Shown here: one piece after another, positions 1 through 10,427 of the stretch
Layout: each line of letters opens with the position of its first letter
Position numbering within the stretch: the stretch's first letter is position 1
From: Lethocerus indicus
Taxonomy: Eukaryota > Arthropoda > Insecta > Hemiptera > Belostomatidae
NCBI GenBank assembly: GCA_019843655.1
Contig: JACDQD010000001.1
Coordinates: 46,646,443-46,710,442, forward strand
Length of the DNA stretch: 64,000 bases
Direction of reading: 5' to 3'
The notes under the pieces: generated by a model
Seen by the model: only the letters and a program-made list of their open reading frames with translations
Database searches by the model: none
Told to the model about the DNA's origin: nothing
Made by a program: the position numbers and the translations under genes

Positions 1-624
1 CAGTTCCAAGTAAATTTCATGTTCTACATTTTTATTCCTTACGGTCATATCGCAATACTAAATAGGCCAAAAGTAACTCTTTCCAGGCTCTATAGGTACA
101 TAAATTAAGTATTGGCGTTGAAAATAGTGGATTTTCATTATTATTTTAGGCACCTAAAAAAAGATTTTACCTATTTATTTCACCCTTTAAACCCCCGATC
201 TATTTGAATTACATATAGAATATATATTGAGCATATATTTGAATTTGAAATGATTTTTTAATACCATTGCAGTGTAGGTAATGGATTTTCTATGTGAATA
301 AAACTGAACATGTTAAAGTTTACTTTTTTGTATTAGGTACGAAAGGTGCAGTGGTTTACTGACTTTTTGTCTCACTGGCACTTGTTTCCTGCATCTGTTC
401 TTCCTTGCAAAGGAAGAATAATTTTTTTTAATTTTGAGAAATTAGCCTAGAAATAATACTCATTTTTTATCTGTTTAGGTTGTTGGAATAAATGTCCACA
501 TACTATTAAAAGAATAAGAAGTAGGGTACCTAAGTAGGGTATTTGACATTTTTTTTTTTAATTTTAGAGAACTGAGGTTTGTAATAATAATAGTAGTGGG
601 TAACTGGTTTCAAACTAAATAAAT
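1..624. other. Left-edge sequence without a recognised gene
   Basis: AT-rich sequence with scattered stops in all frames. It lies downstream, in the minus sense, of the broken frame at 625-1113, so it could hold that locus's 3' end. No motif, repeat or exon was recognised here. Confidence 0.4.
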
Positions 625-1113
625 TTACCAGGAGTTCCACAAAATGTACTCAATATCATTCATATCAGATTGTGCAATATTGACAAAAAGGAAGTGTACA
701 AAATTATGTTGCCCATTAACAGTAACTTTGCTTCTACCTACTTCCAATGAATATTTGCTGTGACAGTCCGTTTTGCTAGATCTGGATGACTTCATTGATT
801 TGAATGATGAATCCCAACAGTTGTAAATACTTCTTACATAAAATTTGAACTCTTGTCCACACAGTTAACAATACGTCAGATCTCCAAGCAAGTTCCTCAA
901 TTTAACATTCTTCAGTAATGTAACATTGAAAAACTTCTTGTGTTGCATTACTTTTTGTCCCAATGTCCTGAACTCAACCAAAACATTTGTGACCAAGAAG
1001 AGAACAAATTGACAATTGGCAGTAGCAGATTGCAGTCTGAAATGGTTTTGTTTTAAATTTATGGTCTTATGAACAAATTGGTTAGGATAATGTGTCCAAT
1101 TGGAAACAGGCAT
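625..1113 (-). pseudogene. Broken reading frame of unknown family
   Basis: On the minus strand one frame stays open from an ATG at 1113 down to a TAA at 625-627 (163 codons), interrupted by a single in-frame TAA at 865-867. The first part is 82 residues and starts MPVSNWTHYPNQF. The second part is 79 residues, runs on in the same frame and contains CGQEFKFYVRSIYNCWDSS. Such a long frame with one stop is unusual in sequence this AT-rich, and its composition looks like protein rather than low complexity. I do not recognise a domain. It could be a retrocopy or dying gene, an exon with intronic read-through at the stop, or chance. TAA argues against selenocysteine recoding. Confidence 0.35.
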
Positions 1114-1398
1114 TAAGAATCAGATAATACGTAACAGATATATTACACAACAAATATCACAATCAATAATTCCAGTACATTAAGCATAATACAACACCTC
1201 AAACAGGATTTTATTACATCTAACTAAATACAACAAGAGAAACACCCAAGTGACAATTATTCTCTGAAGGTAGAAAGACTTCTAGTAGACTAACAGGGGC
1301 TGTATTAATTGTGGCTAGGCTAGTCTCATTAGGCATAAAGGAAAAAAAAACAATGCATGAAATGAATTATATCTTTTAAGTTATGCCATTAAATAAAA

Positions 1399-1589
<191 letters not shown>

Positions 1590-1638
1590 TGATCACAATT
1601 AAGCTTGAATAATTTATATCAACACAAAATTCATATTT

Positions 1639-4600
1639 TCAGTTCAAATACTTATTTTTAAAGCCAATGCCTTCACACTCTATTATATTATTATCTCCTT
1701 CTTGACTAATTTTGAACTTCGCCTAAAACAAAATTTTAGTATAAATTAAACAATATAATTATTTTTTCTATTTAATAGCTTTATTTTATTGACAATTAAA
1801 TTGAACCCTATACCTTTGTATAACTTGTTGTAATTTCAATGGCTGTTGAAGTGTGACTAGTAATCTTTCCAGTGGACACACGGGATGTCCCATCTGCAAG
1901 GGCCATGAGGACAATAATCTAAAAACAAGTTATTAACAAAATATTAAAACAAGTAAATTCAGCGATGGTTGAAACACTGATTTCAAGCTAAGTTATATAT
2001 AAAGTACTTTTATTATGTCCAAATGACTCCCTTGTATTGTATCTGACATCAAGTTGTATAACAATTCTTAAAACCATATCTTTATAATGTTTAATGTACA
2101 TATACTAAAATTAATAGTAATTCTATAAAAAGCACAGTACATACTTGATCCTGTAACTTTTTATCAACACAGTGTTCAGATAAAATTTCTTCGATGAACT
2201 TGGATGATGCTGAATGTCCAAACTTTTTGGGTTCTTCTGATTGATGTTTAAGTTCTGACAAACCAAGTCTGCATCCTGTTGATGTTTCCGCAAATAAACT
2301 TTGAAAGAAAAACATTTCTTTGAAAAAATTAAAAAGGACATATATATTTATATTAATATAGCTATCAAACTCTACTATTAACTACTGCGACATTACTACA
2401 AAACTGTTCCAACTGTGTAACAGTCAGAATGCCAAAGATCAATTAAAAACAAGGTAACCATTCACAAAGTCATTAAATACAAATTTATAAATTTCCTTCA
2501 TGTTCCCAACATTAGACCTTCAGCAGTTAAGAGGTTTACTATAATAAAAAATAATTCAATTGGTTTGGAATACCTGTTTTGTAGTATGTGAGGGGTTGGA
2601 ATATCATAGATTTTGCATTCTTCTTTCCCCTCTCACTGGTTTGGTCTAGAATATGACCAAATCAGCGAGAAGAGACACAACGATTTAACGATAATTTAAT
2701 TGGACATACTTAAAACAGGCTACTATGACAGACTGTATAGAATTACAATACCCTTCTATACTTACTGAATTCCAGTAGAATATGATTTAGGAGATGGGTA
2801 TTTCTCTTTCTTGAAATTAATATTCATATCAGGGAATTGTTTCTTCAGGACTTCTAAAGCACCATTCCAAATATCATTGACCACCTATAACCGAATTTTA
2901 AGAATAAATAATAATAATTTAGGTCATTAATATATACTTTGAACATCCAACGTTCATTGATCAATTCTAGTTTATCTAGGAATGTTACCTAAAATATGAA
3001 AACATATATTGAAAAAATCTACAAATTTGTTTGCCTTTATCAGCTGAGGACTATTGGAATGGGTAATCATCAAACCTTACACAATCATTGATAAATGGTC
3101 TCTCCTCATAAAAATAATGGCTTCAATTTTTGAAACATTGACTTCGAGTTTTCATTTGTTGACATATTCAGAACATTTATTTACTGCTCTAATAAGATGA
3201 TTGGTACAGTGTCAATTCTAAATGAAGATTTAAAAATTGTCATCAGCAATAAAGCTAAGTCAGCTGTAATATTTAGTTTATGAACATCATTAATGAAGAT
3301 ATTAAGAAGAGTAAGGTGAAAAACTGAGGCCTGGGGCATCCTGGCAGCATATCATGTGATTTTGTATTATTGTCATCATATTATATGAATATAAAATTTT
3401 CTGTTAACAGACAATTTTCAATTGGATAGATTAAATATTTTGGAAAATGATATCGTATAAGTTCATAAAATGCTAAATACTATTGAATGCCTTTTCTATG
3501 TCAATGAGCACCACACCAGAATTTTTGTTACAGTTATTGAAAATAGAATCTGTGATTTTTGCTAAGAGTGTAATAGTAATAGTAGAATGTTTAGCTCTGA
3601 ATCCAAATTGTTGTGGAGAAATTAAATTATAACTAGAGATGTGTTTATTTAACATAATTTTTTTAAGTTAATTTAGCAATTCAGTTGAGTAAGAACTGGA
3701 TAGCTTTAACTGCAGATTTTTATCAGGTTTGAGTATTTGAATTATTTTGGTTTTCCAATTCTTTGGGAAATAAGGATGTGTGACAATGTAATTAATTACT
3801 TTGTACAAGTAAATTAAAGATTTTTTATAAATATTCCTAAATAGTACAGGAAATATCTCATTGTCTGAAGATTTATTAATTTTTAGCTTTGAAATAACTA
3901 GCTAATTTTGTGGGAGACGTTTATTCACAATTATTGTTTTTGCTCTTGCTTCTATAAGTGTAGGGTTTAGTCATTTATTAAATATTTTAGTGAACTCCTA
4001 GATTAATATTTAATTTATGTACCTTTTCAAAAATATTAGCCAAAGTTAATTATCCTTGCCTTCTAAATGCATACACTGATTCAAAATTAGAGAAATAAAA
4101 TGGTTAAAATACCGATGGATGGACATTTGATGTTGAAAAAACGTCTCCCCAAATTGAAGTAACATGACCCTTATTAGTCAAATCAACAGGATTCAGATTC
4201 TTTAGTGTCTCAATAGTAAATATCGCCTGTCCACCTCCCTCAGGATAAAATCCTCTAAACAAAAAATATGAAATAATTGTAAATTCATACATTCATTAAA
4301 TATTAGAAAATCACTAATTACGCTATATTAACAAAACATCAATAGAAATCTTGAAAATATAAAATAAAGTAGAATAATTAGTTAATGAATAATATTGACA
4401 GCTCAAAATTTGCACAATCTTCAGTTTGTATACTATAAACCCAAGAATGCTTTAATTACCTTTTCTGAATTAACACATCACTTCTAATGCCAAACATTCG
4501 AGCAGTAGGTAAAAAAACCTGGAATACATATAAAAGCTTCTATAAATATGCATATTTCTACAAATACACATGAAATAAATAAACCTCTTCATTAAGACTA

Positions 4601-7293
4601 TTTGTTTGAGATTTTAGTTTTTAACAATTACGAAGACCTATAAGAATTAACCACCTTATTAACAAATACGTTAGTTTATAAAATTTTATTTATTAACTAA
4701 TTAATATATTTTTTCAAATAAATAAATAAATAATCACAAAAATCCATTTTCTAAATATTATTATCTTAATAACTGTGTTCAGACATTTATGTTATAATTA
4801 CAAATGTTTAATGTGATCGAGTTAAATAGATATACAATGCAATATTTTAAATGACTATAAACCTAGATGTATACATAAAACACATATATATTGACATTTT
4901 CTTTTAGCTTTAGCCTAGGCTCAAACAAAAGATAGGAGATGTGAAATTCTAAACCCAGCGATATTGTTGAAAAACCCAGCATTAAACCCCCTCTCCCCAG
5001 ACAAATACCTTAAAATACAGTAAGTTGCATACAAACCTGTTGTAGGTAATCTATAGATGGTGACCAATCCACGTTTGTGCCTCCCCTTACGCTGAATTGT
5101 GAAATCTTATTTTCAGCAAAAAGTGCACAAGGAAAAACTCCTTGCATTATGAGAGTAATGCTCCTGCAACAAAACAATATCAGGGCTGAGTCCCATTATA
5201 CGCACCCAGGTTAGGTTATATCAAATAAAACTAATATTACAGTTATTTTTTATGTATATTTGAACTCCCACTTCCCTTGATTTGTAAGGGGGGACTGATT
5301 GTGGGTGTTGGGATTGATTAGAAATATCGGTCAGACTATAAAAGTAGGGAAACTCCTAGGAGCGTTAAGTGTGATTTTACCCAATATTAGACTACTATCT
5401 ACTTAGCTAGTATTAGTCTACCCAATATTAGACTACTGTATTTATGGCAAAAATAAAAGTTAGAACTCATCATAGTGTAAAGATTTGTATATTGTCACAA
5501 TCAGTTGTTTTTTGTAATTCTTTATTTGTATTATAAGGCGCAATGAGGTTTAACTGTTACACACCCCAGGGGCATAAGGACGTAGGGGGAGTCCTACATT
5601 AGGTTTACATTTCTGTTAATATGTCTGTCCTTCTTAAGAATGTGATTGTTTTTTTGGATTGTTTGCTATTATTTCATGTATTCTACCATCAAGTAAAATA
5701 GTAAATCAAAGTAATTTTTTGCATGTCTCAGCTGTTTAAAGATTAATTTCCTCATATCCATGGGGTGCTTGGTAGCCCCATTAACAGAGAATCAATAACC
5801 AACAATTAATGGACTTGCCCGGATATGAGTTTAATTAATTGACAATGCCTCAATTAAGATATAAATTCCTTCAAGGTGACTATTTAACACCGCATTAATA
5901 TTGTTGATTAATATTTTTTTTAAATAACTGAAAGCTATATACCAATTTTTAGAGAACAAAATAGGTATTAAACAAACACTTTGGATACCTTACCCAGCAG
6001 TTTGACAATCTATGAATTGACTGCCTCCTACTATCTCTCCAGATGTTATTTCAACTTCAGTGGACCCAACTTTTAATCCTTTTAGTCTCCCAGAACAAAT
6101 TTTATTAATCAATTCCAAGCCTAAAAAATAAAATATAGCAATGATATCATATTCAAAGTATTGATTACAAATGTTCAAAAGTTAAAAAATCTAAATTAAA
6201 TAACCATATGAAATGCTCTGATGTTATCCTGTACAACCATTCATTCCATAATTTTATGAAATCAATACTGTATATAAATACCCATATTAGACAATGCTTT
6301 TGAAAATCAATACCAGTATGTACCAATATGTTGTTACTTCCACAATAGTGAGTGTACTCATACGTGCAATATGTCTAATAATAGAGGTAAAATGTAATTT
6401 TTACCTTTTAAATGTTGAGAGCATAAACCAGGAGGCCTCCTGTTGCCACGGATGTTTATGATCTTTGTGCAAGTATTGCATATTATTGACAAACACGTAG
6501 CGAGCCGAAGTATCTGGCCTCCCTAGAAATAGAAAAAAAATTAACAAAATTAGAACATTGCACATTGTTCCCAAATCACTATGCAATTGAACTACTATGT
6601 GTATTCAAGGCATAATATATGTATAGTTGGATTAATTCATTTTTTACAAATAAATGTTAATAAATATAAGACATGTTAACTACATATTTATTTTTAATCA
6701 AGAGACAAATTTTCTATGAAGATGAAACAGGTCTAGTCTCAAACCAAAAATGCTGGCTATATCCAGATAAGAATATTAAATCCTTTATTCAAGTGCATAA
6801 CGGCGACAAGCCATCTGTACTATATAAGCACTGAGAAAAAAATCTATGAGATAGTACAGAACATAGTTACATGACAATAATTATGTAAATTCATAAATCT
6901 TGCATTGACAATATGTTTCTAAACATTGCAAAATCTTTAAAACAAATTTCATTTTATAGTGAATTGTTCCTTAAAACAACAAACTCTAACTTTCTCAATC
7001 ACAAATCCACAGAAAAGCGTATTAGGGTCATATACAATATATGTGTATGTTAATAATATTCATATGTGCACCCATTAAATAATCAACATGTTAATTTGAA
7101 CTATCTTAAAATGTAGAATAATGCATCAGTTGTTGTCCGCCATAAACCTTTTTAAGATATCTTTTTAAATATAAGCTTTTTTGTGCCTTACATTTTGATG
7201 ACAACTTACCCCTTCCATGGCCCCACCGTCAACTACAAAATTGCCGTCGACGACAGTTATCATGCTTGAACCTTCTGAACTGCTCGAACTCAT
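1639..7293 (-). CDS. RTCA: RNA 3'-terminal phosphate cyclase (RTCA)
   Basis: The enzyme converts RNA 3'-phosphate ends to 2',3'-cyclic phosphates using ATP and acts in RNA processing. Ten coding exons join in phase (7210-7293, 6405-6522, 5994-6120, 5037-5163, 4460-4518, 4113-4254, 2766-2884, 2145-2298, 1814-1918, 1639-1722) to give 372 residues, close to the roughly 366 of animal RTCA. Family blocks appear in order: MEGGGQILRLATCLS, RRPPGLCSQHLKGLEL, LKGLKVGSTEVEI, RGGTNVDWSPSIDY, RGFYPEGGGQ, AETSTGC and, near the C-terminus, ITSHTSTAIE. The last contains the His that aligns with the adenylated histidine of the family. The start is the ATG at 7293, which opens a serine-rich leader before the conserved core. 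The intron between 2884 and 4113 carries a dead retrotransposon fragment. The gene points away from PACRG. Confidence 0.95.
3000..4000 (-). mobile_element. Degenerate non-LTR retrotransposon reverse transcriptase fragment
   Basis: Minus-strand translation, with frameshifts and stops, shows the usual reverse transcriptase order: a WKTKIIQILKPDKN block near 3750, then LISPQQFGFRAKHST and VVLIDIEKAFNSI (3473-3655), LIRYHFPKYLI near 3440, a SFSP..FNIFINDVHKLN block near 3290, an ADD near 3240 where the catalytic Y/FADD box sits, and W-K-L-E-V-N-x-S-K followed by RRD near 3140. The order and motifs match jockey/LOA-type LINEs. There is no endonuclease, tail or target duplication that I can see, so this is a truncated, inactive copy. 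It lies in an RTCA intron in the same orientation as the gene. Confidence 0.85.
5240..5370. repeat. Dispersed repeat, copy A (RTCA intron)
   Basis: This stretch contains TTTGAACTCCCACTTCCCTT, then a TTTGTA(A)GGGGG-GATTGATT core and a GTGATTTTACC tail. The same ordered words recur at about 33500-33620 (TTTGAATTCTCGC, TTTCCCACTTCCCTTATGAT, TTTGTAGGGGGATTGATT, GTGAATTTACC). No termini were identified. Confidence 0.45.
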
Positions 7294-9044
7294 TATCACA
7301 AAGTTATCATCGAAACAAGAATCGAATGCGATCAGATTAATTCACCAACAGAACATCAAAAACACCTCGGGAACATACACGATTACCAACCCGCCAGCGA
7401 AGAAAATCCCCCGCTTTTCAAGGAATAAACACATCAATTTAAGAAAAACAATACTAGAAACATTATTTATTCGCAACATTGTGTAAAATAATAATAATAA
7501 TATTTAATTCTTCAAAATTATAGGCAGTGTTGCATCAAAATGCACACATGATATACAAAGTATATGAATTAAAAATGCAATTTTCTAGTGGTAATAGTCT
7601 AAAGAAAACAATTCTATTCCATTATTTTATATGACAATTGTTTCTGAAATAATATACAAAGAAAAATTGTCTAATTTACTTTATATAGTGCAATCAGCGT
7701 CGAAGGTTGTTACGCGCTAACAAAGAATTTTAAATTGGGTAGTGCCCCCACGAACCATATGGAAGTGAAATTGATTATTTAATATTTTCTAACGCAATCC
7801 TGTATCCTATATTATTAGTATACAACCTAACGAATACAATGAAATAAACGCTGTATTTGTTTATAAGAATTAGTAAAGATAATAAGAAGATACGAGGTAG
7901 GCTGGTACAGTTTACTCAGCGGAAGAAAACAGAGAATCGCTCGAGCGATACTCCTCAAAATATTAGTTTTACTCTTCAAACTAGTTCATTTACGATGATC
8001 CGCGCAGTTCTTTTCGAATAGCGACGAACGCCGGTAAAGAAACGACAAATGATTTTTAAGAAATGTATAAAAATATAAACTTGCACAAGGAGACATCCCT
8101 CCGCTCCAACAATTAGGGAAAGACCTAATGGTGGTGATTATGCCGTTGAGGAGCAGAACTGTCCATACGACATAGCGAAATGCCGATTGTGCGGACAATT
8201 GCAGCACTTATCTGTCCCAATTCTCATATAACGGTAGATCCTGTAACTGTTTGATAAAATACATGACAACAATGATTACAATGACTACAGGGATAATACA
8301 TTACCGTATACTTCAGACGTGCTTGATTGCTGAAAAGTTAACAAAAATAGCTTCGTCAACTAACGACAATAAAGTAAAATATATATGTAAAAACAAATAT
8401 TCGATAGCGTGAGCGACCGGTGTGGTAGTTGAAGCGACTGTGTAAGAACACAGCCAAAATAACCAAAATGAGAGAAAAAACAAACCGATGTTTCAATTAT
8501 TTTGAGGGCTAACTCTCACGAAACAAGCGCACATATTTCTCCTTTTCAATATAATTTATTAATAAGCAAATTTCGGAACAATACTCACCGCATCGTGGAA
8601 TTAAATAATGAGGGTTGCACAATTTTCTAAAACGATGTCGAGAAAATCAGCTCATGTTGAAGCATAAAATTGTCTAGTTAGTTTCCAAATTAATTATCGT
8701 CGATAAGTAACTTAAGATTAGCACAAGTATCTTATCTTCGGTAAGCACAACTTACTAGAAGGCAGCCATATTGAATATCAGTAACAAATATGGACACAAG
8801 AAGAAAATTGGATTTATGAAGTTTTTCGCTAACAATTTTGTGCCCAGGATTTTATTCTTCTGAAATAAAATTAGTTTCGTTAGTCGTTCAACAATCAAAT
8901 AAGAACAGCTTTCTCTATACCTATAATGGAGTTTTGCACTATGCAGGCAAATTTCCAAGCATCTCATTTATGGAACTCATAAAATAAGAAAAACATAACA
9001 GTTTTGTTCCATATGAGTTGTAGACAAAAGATTTTTTCTGAAAC

Positions 9045-9190
9045 AATTTTCAATTTTAAGTGACTGAAGGTTTCCACAACCAGAACTTCAATTGTTACTA
9101 ATATCACTGACTGGTCTTCTGACTTCTTGATCTCTTTAATATATTGAGAAAATAAAATACCCAGGTTTACGTAATCAGAGCAGAACACTA
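9045..9190. repeat. Dispersed repeat, copy A
   Basis: The words TGACTGAAGGTTTCC, ACAACCAGAACTTCAATTG and TACTAATATCACTGA match, with changes, TGAGTGAAGGTTTCT, GCGACCAGAACTTGAATTA and CACTAACATCCAG at 30187-30235 in an IQGAP intron. Only this core of roughly 50 bp can be aligned by eye, so the true extent is unknown. Confidence 0.5.
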
Positions 9191-9545
9191 CATAGAAGGA
9201 AATGTTTTAGGGAATTAAATAATTTAATTATGATTTAAATATTGATAATGTTATGCTATGCTAATGGTACTATTGTGATATTCAATCAAATACTTCTTAA
9301 TATCTTCACAATATTCAGAAAATAAAACACCTATGTGTACATAATTATAGGAGAACACTTGATAGAAGGAAACTTTTCAGAAAAGCAATAACTGAGAGAT
9401 TGATTTCAATTAATAATGATACTGCTATGCTGTGCTGGTACTATTGTGTTATGCAATGTAATATACACATATTTCCTGATTTCTTTAAAATATTCAGAAA
9501 ATAAAATACCTATGTTTACATAATCCAATGAGAACACTTAGTAAT
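9130..9545. repeat. Three diverged tandem units of about 175-190 bp
   Basis: The phrase ATATT(G/C)AGAAAATAAAA followed by AC(C)TATGT(G/T)TACATAAT and then GAACACTT..TAGAAGGAAA recurs starting near 9140, 9310 and 9490. A TTATGCTATGCTAATGGTAC / CTGCTATGCTGTGCTGGTAC phrase recurs between them. The copies differ by many substitutions and small indels, so the array is old. Confidence 0.75.
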
Positions 9546-10427
9546 AAAGGGAATAATTGGATTAATTTGGGAAGGAATTAATTCTCATCCGTTTAAAAGG
9601 TTAATTATAACATGTGTTAAGAAGAAATTATGGATTTCCGACTTTCGGGAATGTTAACTGGCAAGTTCGTTTCCATAGTACCGCAGTACGATATTTTTTT
9701 TTGATCACTTAAAGTCACGATAAAATTGGTCCCGGCAAAATGAGTAAGTAAATACAAGTTTTTTTTATAATTATACACTATCGGCGGATAAGAAACCGCC
9801 ATCGGCGTTTCTACGCTCGGTCCAAAGTTTTTTCCAGAAAATTGTGCATCCCATTTTTTACGATTGAAGAACGAAAATCTATTTCACTTATGTGAAATGT
9901 CGGCCCTAGCGGCAGCGCTAGACAGCGAGTGGGGGCGAACTAAGACCTATAGCATCCCGGGTGAAAAACAATTCAAGAGAACCCGTAAAAATTATAACAG
10001 AGGCCGGATTCTTCCATCCTAATGATTTACTTCGTTCCCTTGAAAAATCTGGTATATGTTAATTTGAATCCAGATTTTTACTAAAACGTTATCAACATTT
10101 TTTCGCAGCGGGAGTTCCAAAAGAACTGAGCGGGGCGTGGGCACCTATGATAGGTATTTTTCAGAATATAGTTTCTAATTACCTGATAGAAAAATTAGCT
10201 TTATCTATAATACGCGAATAGTTTCACCCCCGTTTAGATAAATTGGCTTCACAAAAAAATACAACACGGATTTCGTATGCGTTATAGAAGTGTTGAAATT
10301 AAGATACTAGTTTGGTGGTCCATCTTGCACACTTTTAAATTCGACTCAACCTTTTTCCGAACTCACCACGACCGGGTGTTTCCGGACAAATCATTTGCAC
10401 GGATTTTTTTGACTTTTTTCAGGCTGC

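Larger units (their letters stand above)
7294..10427. other. Divergent intergenic region between RTCA and PACRG
   Basis: About 3.1 kb that should contain the promoters of RTCA (left end) and PACRG (right end). The left 1.5 kb is plain AT-rich sequence. The 9000-9540 part holds a dispersed repeat and three diverged tandem units. From about 9800 to 10430 the sequence is less AT-rich, with a CGGCAGCGCTAGACAGCG stretch near 9910, and is a plausible PACRG promoter and 5' UTR. No coding exon was recognised. Confidence 0.6.

Noticed and set aside
7986..8207. 73-codon minus frame upstream of RTCA
   Set aside because: Composition partly protein-like, but no recognisable family, no splice-bounded borders and no similarity to RTCA or PACRG N-termini.
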